Shown: positions 58,502 through 64,000 of the stretch, piece by piece | How the letters are laid out: every line of letters begins with the position of its first letter | Position numbering within the stretch: position 1 is the stretch's first letter | DNA from: Alentia gelatinosa | Taxonomy: Eukaryota > Annelida > Polychaeta > Phyllodocida > Polynoidae | Length of the DNA: 64,000 bases | Assembly (NCBI GenBank): GCA_950022655.1 | Contig: OX465588.1 | Coordinates: 26,707,525-26,771,524 of the forward strand | Direction: 5' to 3' | Program-made: the position numbers and the translations under genes | The notes under the pieces: model-generated | What the model was told of the DNA's origin: nothing | Database searches by the model: none | The model's input: only the letters and a program-made list of their open reading frames with translations

Positions 58502-59473
58502 TTGTGCCTATCCTCCGGCTTTACTGCAGATCCGGCGCTACGCTGTCTCCAACAGAGGGCATCTGCGCGGCAGGGCACGGTCGCCAACCAGCGAAGCGCA
58601 GTGACTACATACCTAGCGTTCTGCCGGAGGATGGGCGTGGACCCCCAGCAGCCGACCGTCAGCCTACTCACCGCGTACCTGGAGTACGTCCGAGACCACG
58701 CCCCCTCACCAGCGACCGTAGCCAACCATCTGTCTCACCTACGGTCGCACCTACGGCTGTCAGGAGGGAACATTGCGGCAACGGAGGACGCCCGCGTCAA
58801 GCGGGCACTGGACGCAATGAAGAGGGACAAGGCCTACCAGCCAAACGTGAAGCCTCCTATACCTATGGAGGCCCTCAGAGGCGTCCTCAGCGGTCTCACG
58901 GCCACGCCCCTCGACCGGTCGACCAGAGCGGCGTGCCTCCTCATGTTCTTCGCGGCCCTGCGGCAGAGCGAAGTCGCGCCGCCAACCGTCAAGAGCTTCG
59001 ATCCGGTCCGGCACCTCACACGAGGAGACGTGAGGGTCACTTCTACTCACGTCGACGTGAGGATCAAGGCTGCAAAGAACCTCCAGTGTGTTGGAGAAGA
59101 GAAACGCGTATCTCTGCAGCCCTCCCCGGACCGGATGTCGTGCCCGCTGCGGGCAGTGAGAGCGATGATCGCGGCCGTTCCTACGACCAACGACCGCGAG
59201 CCCTTCCTCATGAACGAGGATCGCTCCCCCATCATGACTCGATGTCTCGCTAAAGAGTGGGACCGTCTCATCGCGCTGGCAGGGATACCATTAAGGACAT
59301 ATACCCTGCACAGCCTGCGAAAGGCCGCGGCGACGCAGGCCTTCCAGGCCGGAGTCCCTGAACTGGATATACAGAGGTATGGGGGGTGGCGCTCCAACGC
59401 CCACAGAAGCTACATCCGCACCTCGGATGCCAATCGGGTGAATGATTCCCTCCTCAAGTCAATTAACGAGTGA
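58502..59473 (+). CDS. Tyrosine recombinase of the Ngaro-like element, 323 codons
   Basis: Open in the frame +1 to RT (the same frame as ORF1), with TTG as the first codon of the counted ORF and the first ATG at GVDPQQP, so the true start may be a fusion. The N-terminal core-binding part resembles YR recombinases (RQGTVANQRSAVTTYLAFCR, PATVANHLSHLRSHL). The catalytic domain shows Arg154 in FAALRQSEVA, His270 and Arg273 in HSLRKAAAT, GGWR and the nucleophile Tyr304 in RSYIR. It would join the circular cDNA to genomic DNA. It ends at TGA 59471-59473, 50 bp before B1. All key residues are present, so it may be active. Confidence 0.9.
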   Translation: MCLSSGFTADPALRCLQQRASARQGTVANQRSAVTTYLAFCRRMGVDPQQPTVSLLTAYLEYVRDHAPSPATVANHLSHLRSHLRLSGGNIAATEDARVKRALDAMKRDKAYQPNVKPPIPMEALRGVLSGLTATPLDRSTRAACLLMFFAALRQSEVAPPTVKSFDPVRHLTRGDVRVTSTHVDVRIKAAKNLQCVGEEKRVSLQPSPDRMSCPLRAVRAMIAAVPTTNDREPFLMNEDRSPIMTRCLAKEWDRLIALAGIPLRTYTLHSLRKAAATQAFQAGVPELDIQRYGGWRSNAHRSYIRTSDANRVNDSLLKSINE

Positions 59474-59523
59474 GCATCATTTTCTCCCACCCTCCTCTCC
59501 ACAAACTCTTCATGGACATTTTT

Positions 59524-59858
59524 GGCGTTTTATACACATTGTATAACCATATATACGTATTACATAATACTATTATACATTATACACATGTACTCCTGTA
59601 ATACATACCACATATGTAATACCTTTTATACAGGCATCACATCTGCCTTATGTATATCTTATACATATCTTCAAAATATGTACTTATCATATTTACAAAT
59701 ATGTCTTCTTCATATATCATACTACATATGTATATCCTCTTCCATAAGATATTGTTTCATATTTAATATCTTACTTTATATGGACCTTATAAAATTCAAA
59801 TAAATTTTATTCGCCCATATCTGTCTTCCACTTTTGTGTTGCGGGTAAGGGGTAATGG
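59524..59858 (+). repeat. Split direct repeat B1
   Basis: GGCGTTTTATACACATTGTA to GCGGGTAAGGGGTAATGG. It is apparently identical to B2 and strongly AT-rich. An AATAAA at 59799-59804 could serve as the poly(A) signal. Small ORFs inside are shadows. Confidence 0.95.
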
Positions 59859-60050
59859 GTAGCTCATGGCCCGTAGGGTCAGGAGCGGTCATTGCACCAC
59901 CTAGCGCACTCCCTCCCTACTAGCGCACCCTGCGCGCCCCCGCGTGCGAGTCACGTGAACTAATAGGTCACGTGGCGAAGCACGCCCCCACGCTCTATCT
60001 CATTCTGTTCCTGCGCTTCACTCCGCTCACACCTACAACCTTTTTTCTCC
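59859..60050 (+). repeat. Split direct repeat A2
   Basis: It follows B1 without a gap and matches A1 except for one base (CTAGCGCACT in A2, CTAGCACACT in A1). A 33-bp pyrimidine-rich spacer separates it from B2. Confidence 0.95.
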
Positions 60051-60083
60051 CACCCACCCTCACCTTTCTTCCTACTCCCGTAG

Positions 60084-60418
60084 GGCGTTTTATACACATT
60101 GTATAACCATATATACGTATTACATAATACTATTATACATTATACACATGTACTCCTGTAATACATACCACATATGTAATACCTTTTATACAGGCATCAC
60201 ATCTGCCTTATGTATATCTTATACATATCTTCAAAATATGTACTTATCATATTTACAAATATGTCTTCTTCATATATCATACTACATATGTATATCCTCT
60301 TCCATAAGATATTGTTTCATATTTAATATCTTACTTTATATGGACCTTATAAAATTCAAATAAATTTTATTCGCCCATATCTGTCTTCCACTTTTGTGTT
60401 GCGGGTAAGGGGTAATGG
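60084..60418 (+). repeat. Split direct repeat B2
   Basis: Same 335 bp as B1, ending GGTAATGG at the host junction (CTCCCAATC). Confidence 0.95.
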
Positions 60419-60965
60419 CTCCCAATCTTTGTTCAAAGTCATGTCTTTCCAATGTTGAGTTTAGGGGTTAATTGAGGGACAATTAATCAAGATATTTTAA
60501 CATATCCCGGATCAGGGTAGAACGAAGTTTGGCAACAAACTTTGCACAGCAAAGCCAAACACACACATAATCTCGCAGAGATGGGAATCCCTCTCCCGCT
60601 AACTCTGATAGCAGATTGTATTTCACCCCCTTTCTGGTATATTCACCCCCTGTTTGTCTGACCTTCCCTTGCTGGTGGAGAATTATCCGAAAATGGTTGA
60701 CGGTGCTGAAAGGACCGTGGACCCTGTTCCTCGGGCATTTTGAATAGTTTAGGCTCATTCAGCGACAAGATCCTTCAAATATATAAGCCATTTTCCAGTG
60801 GCCGACGAAAACGGCACCGTTCAATCGAGTACTCCAAAAAGTCGGTTGGTGGTGGCCAACGACTGCAAGTAGGTATCTAAAGTTCGGTGAGGGTACTGTG
60901 TATGCCTTGTTTCTGCCACATTCGAAGGTCCATATATTGACTGAACCGTCCTCCAAACACAATAA

Positions 60966-61384
60966 GAGGGGGCGTCCACCAACCATGACAGGGCTGCGAC
61001 ACACGCCGACAAGAAATTTCCAATCGGTGCCTTGTCGCAGTATTGTCGTGAGGAGGGGAGCTGTCGTGACCCCTTGTCAAAGCCTGTCGGGAAGTGCACG
61101 CTCCACCTAAATGTTCTATCGTAGACCTCTGCGACAACCTCCCGACACGCCATGACATGGCTCCAAAATCGAACATGTTGTCGTAACCTTGTCGGAAGGC
61201 CCCCGACAGGCCCCCCGACAAGCTTCATGTCGGAGCCTGTCATGGCCTTGTCGTAGCCTCTTGTCAGGAACTGTGGTCCACCAAACATGACAAGGCTACG
61301 ACAAGGCTTCCAATCGTAGAGCTGTCGTGGACCTTGTTGGAAAGCCGTTGTCGCAGTCCTGTCGTGGTTGGTGGACGCCCCCTC
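60966..61384. mobile_element. MITE with GAGGGGGCGTCCACCAACC termini, copy 2
   Basis: GAGGGGGCGTCCACCAACC at the left is exactly matched by GGTTGGTGGACGCCCCCTC at the right. TAA directly flanks both ends, a possible 3-bp target duplication. The interior has CTTGTCGTAGCC/CTACGACAAGGC words like copy 1 at 20685-21114. Confidence 0.88.
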
Positions 61385-62034
61385 TAACTATCAAACCTTT
61401 CTGATTCTGCCAGTGGTTGACCAAGTTATATAGTCGGCGGTGGCTTCATTGCATAATCTATGTACATGTACAATCAATTGGTGAACACTTTTCTGCATGG
61501 CTGTTTCCATTCACTGATCTGTTATCAGCATACCAAAAAAATCGATCGGTAATTCCCGACGGCAGATCGGTGGCTAATAATGGGTCAGTGGAAAATGGCC
61601 ATGACTGGGATTGCATGCAATCACATTGATAAAAGTTACACTGACCCGTGTTTGACCAAGCGACGGCCTAAACTAAAGAATGCACCGCTGGGTGCACTGA
61701 ACGGTAACTCATTTATTGACCAATGCAAACAGGTCTCATGTTGATCTGTTGTATCAGAACCCCTTTCAGTTTCCCGAATTACAAGATACAGTATAGTTCT
61801 TCTAGATGCCTGCAATAGACAGTTGGGTATAGGGACCTGTAGCATATGGATGCATAGTGAAGGTAGCTCTAGCCAGTGTAACCAGCCCTGTCCCCAACGG
61901 GGCTGGAATTTGCTCTCAATGCTGAGCACTGGAAATCGTGGATACTTATTCTTCACATGTATAACACAATTTGATACTGAATAAACATAAACCCAGTTAC
62001 AGGGTTTCCCCCGCTGGTATGAAAACATTTAAAC

Positions 62035-62285
62035 CGGGCTCCCACTATTCCGATGCACTCTGATAAAATAAATCAAAATTCCGTCGGAAGGTCACCTCTC
62101 ATCGGGGCAGTTGACCACGTCTCTGCGATAAGGCTCCGATTAAAAATGGGGGTCTACAATTTCGTCCCGATGGAAAACCAATATCGCAGGGTCTCTATAC
62201 GACATTTCAACATGTTGAAATGTCGGTGGCTAATCGGGAGCATCGCAGAGTATTCTGCCGGGGAAATCATTCTTCATAATCTTAG
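62035..62285. mobile_element. MITE fragment related to 53063-53256 (inverted)
   Basis: GGAAGGTCACCTCTCATCGG and GCAGTTGACCACGTCTCTGCGAT correspond to the complement of the interior of the lectin-intron MITE. An AACATGTTGAAATGTCGG palindrome (ATTTCAACATGTTGAAAT) lies at 62205-62222. Confidence 0.65.
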
Positions 62286-62289
62286 TTTG

Positions 62290-64000
62290 ACTTTGAAAGG
62301 TGCTTTTAGTGTCTTAAGAATATATTTAAAATTGTTCCATGTATATTGGTAAAAAGAACATTCACAAATTATACTTATGATTTACATCACACTTATATTA
62401 GCGATATCAGGGCGTTTTGATCATGTTGGTGCAAGTAGAATAGTATGATTAATTTGGAATTAAGTGAAGGTGTAGATGGCTAGAGTCAAATGATACCTCA
62501 CGATAGCATTCAATATATCTTACATTTAAGGACTATATGGCCCTCAATACCGTTAGTAATATTTCTTATTGTACACACATTCACATAAAGGATCTTGATT
62601 TCTACTTCTCATAACCGCACTATGAACTGGCCCGAGATTATACGGGAGGCGCCATAGCAAAGGACTCACACCAATAGTATACCAACGTTGATAGACCTAT
62701 ACTTGGAGAAAGAAAGTGTATGGACATGAATAGCGATTAAATGAAATAGACTGTTAAGGTACATTCCAAACAACTTATTGATTTCCGAGTGCCGACTACG
62801 TGTATTGAGCCCCGTTGTGCAATGTCGGGTGGCAGCTCGCCAGGTATCGCCCTTCTACATAACCGTAGAACCTCGAACAAAGGAGAGATTGGTTAAACAT
62901 TCACTACACTATGATGTATGTGTAACCTACACCATAATATGATGTATATGTAACCTACACAACAATATGATGTATGTGTAACCTACACCATGGTGTATTT
63001 GTGAGAATACCAGGCTTTTGGAGGTATTAAACTTTTCCATTTATTGTGGTTTTATTATGTGTCAGCTCATCACATTGTTTCACCAATACTTGGTCCTTTG
63101 CACAATCTAATATGGGCAGCTATATTGTATATGACCACCCTTGTTGTAAAGAAGTGTTACTGCAATGATTGCCTGGTGTACTCTCGTCTTAAGTAGAATT
63201 TAAAAACTATCGTCAATGATAAGTTTCATAAATTATCAGTAAATCTATTTATAGGATATATGTTAATAATTAAAGATTCATTGTATACGTCACCAACACA
63301 CATATTTATGTGTATATTCAAGAGAAGATTGTATCATTCCATGAAAACTTCAGAATTCTATACAGGATACAGACTATAATATCTAATAATTCTTGTAACC
63401 ATTATTATCCAAAGGATCTGACCGCAATCCAATATGGACGGGGCCAGAGGACGATATTAGAGATATAACTCAACATGTTATAGGGAGAAATACATGATCG
63501 AGAGTATAATTCCCTCGTGGTCTTTGTTTCATACTCCATTCTATTTGGATTTCATTGCTGAATATGGGCAAATGGATGGCATTAAGCAGTGACAGAGTTC
63601 ATCTGGTTTTTTTCGAGTCAACCTGGGTTTCATTTTGCCGTGTTTGAAAAGAAATGTATCATTTCCCTTGGCTTCGACTTGATATCCCTTAGATTTATCC
63701 TATACAAAGCAATAAGTCGAGTGAATACGGTAGTCCCGGCATGATTAAACCATGGTGGTGCAATCACTAGCGACTTGTATATAAGCTGAGGGTGAGAGAC
63801 AGGAAGGCAGTGACTATCCAAACTTGGCATCATGACACTTGGTCTTCTGACCAGGCTCATGCAGTCAGGGGCCACTCACCCCTCGCTTACTTCGTGAACA
63901 TGTTGTTGTGCAAGGCGGCGTAACGGGAACGAGGGCCTGGAAGCTTCCGAGTTATCCAGGTCCCACGGTGGGGAATGTTAACTACAGATACTCATTGAGT
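62290..64000. other. Non-coding stretch without recognised features
   Basis: AT-rich sequence with three copies of an ATGATGTATGTGTAACCTACACC phrase at about 62910-62995. No conserved exon was recognised. Possible upstream exons of the minus-strand lectin gene could lie here or beyond the window. Confidence 0.5.

Larger units (their letters stand above)
55674..60418 (+). mobile_element. Ngaro/PAT-like tyrosine-recombinase retrotransposon, near complete
   Basis: A 4.75-kb element whose ends are split direct repeats: A1 (55674-55865), coding region, B1 (59524-59858), A2 (59859-60050), B2 (60084-60418). This A1-B1A2-B2 layout, an RT-RNase H ORF and a tyrosine recombinase are the hallmarks of Ngaro/PAT-type YR elements, which replicate through RNA and integrate with a recombinase, not a DDE integrase. 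A1/A2 differ by one base in 192, and B1/B2 appear identical over 335 bp, so insertion looks recent. No target-site duplication is seen, as expected for YR integration; left flank and right terminus share only TGG. Coding region is GC- and CpG-rich, the B repeats very AT-rich. No methyltransferase domain was recognised. Confidence 0.88.

Noticed and set aside
58500..59253. The last 250 codons of the RT frame as a further domain
   Set aside because: They overlap the tyrosine recombinase in another frame and show only Arg/Pro-rich composition typical of a GC-rich shadow.

Overview
This window is nuclear DNA of an animal, most likely a marine invertebrate. Two genes have typical GT-AG introns. 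Much of the rest is AT-leaning intron or spacer sequence packed with minisatellites, fold-back MITEs and tyrosine-recombinase (YR) retroelements. A lophotrochozoan is a reasonable guess, but nothing seen fixes the phylum.

The main gene is on the + strand, from 3837 to 45876. It is an SLC7-type light-chain amino-acid transporter assembled from 10 coding exons into a 501-residue, 12-TM protein; all exon phases agree and the length matches the family. Its outstanding feature is the eighth exon position. Two adjacent exons of exactly 156 nt (40841-40996 and 41043-41198) encode alternative TM9-TM10 segments that are about 48% identical without gaps. They share phase 0 boundaries and are separated by only 46 nt. 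This looks like a mutually exclusive exon pair swapping part of the transport core.

Its introns hold many repeats: a 14-bp array carrying about 31 perfect GTGAGT donor sequences (intron 1); a 53-bp array in intron 6 built from the exon 6/intron 6 donor itself; four 399-401 bp spaced units, each with an RFX X-box-like palindrome; a 5' fragment of a retroelement with an intact 440-codon gag; a pair of large inverted C/G-rich arrays; a segmental duplication around exon 2; and arrays of nuclear-receptor half-site-like TGACCT motifs.

The second gene is on the - strand, converging on the first. Three exons (54296-54128, 53507-53287, 52472-52231) encode the C-terminal part of a secreted-type protein with a C-type lectin domain followed by a PAN/apple-like domain. 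Its 5' exons, including any signal peptide, were not found.

To the right (55674-60418) sits a nearly pristine Ngaro/PAT-like YR retrotransposon of about 4.7 kb with split direct repeats (A1 - ORFs - B1-A2 - B2). It has a small ORF1, a reverse transcriptase-RNase H ORF and a tyrosine recombinase ORF in overlapping frames. Its 5' 0.9 kb carries 11 CACGTG palindromes. The remaining sequence (45877-52230 and 60419-64000) is spacer or intron with scattered MITEs and no recognised genes.
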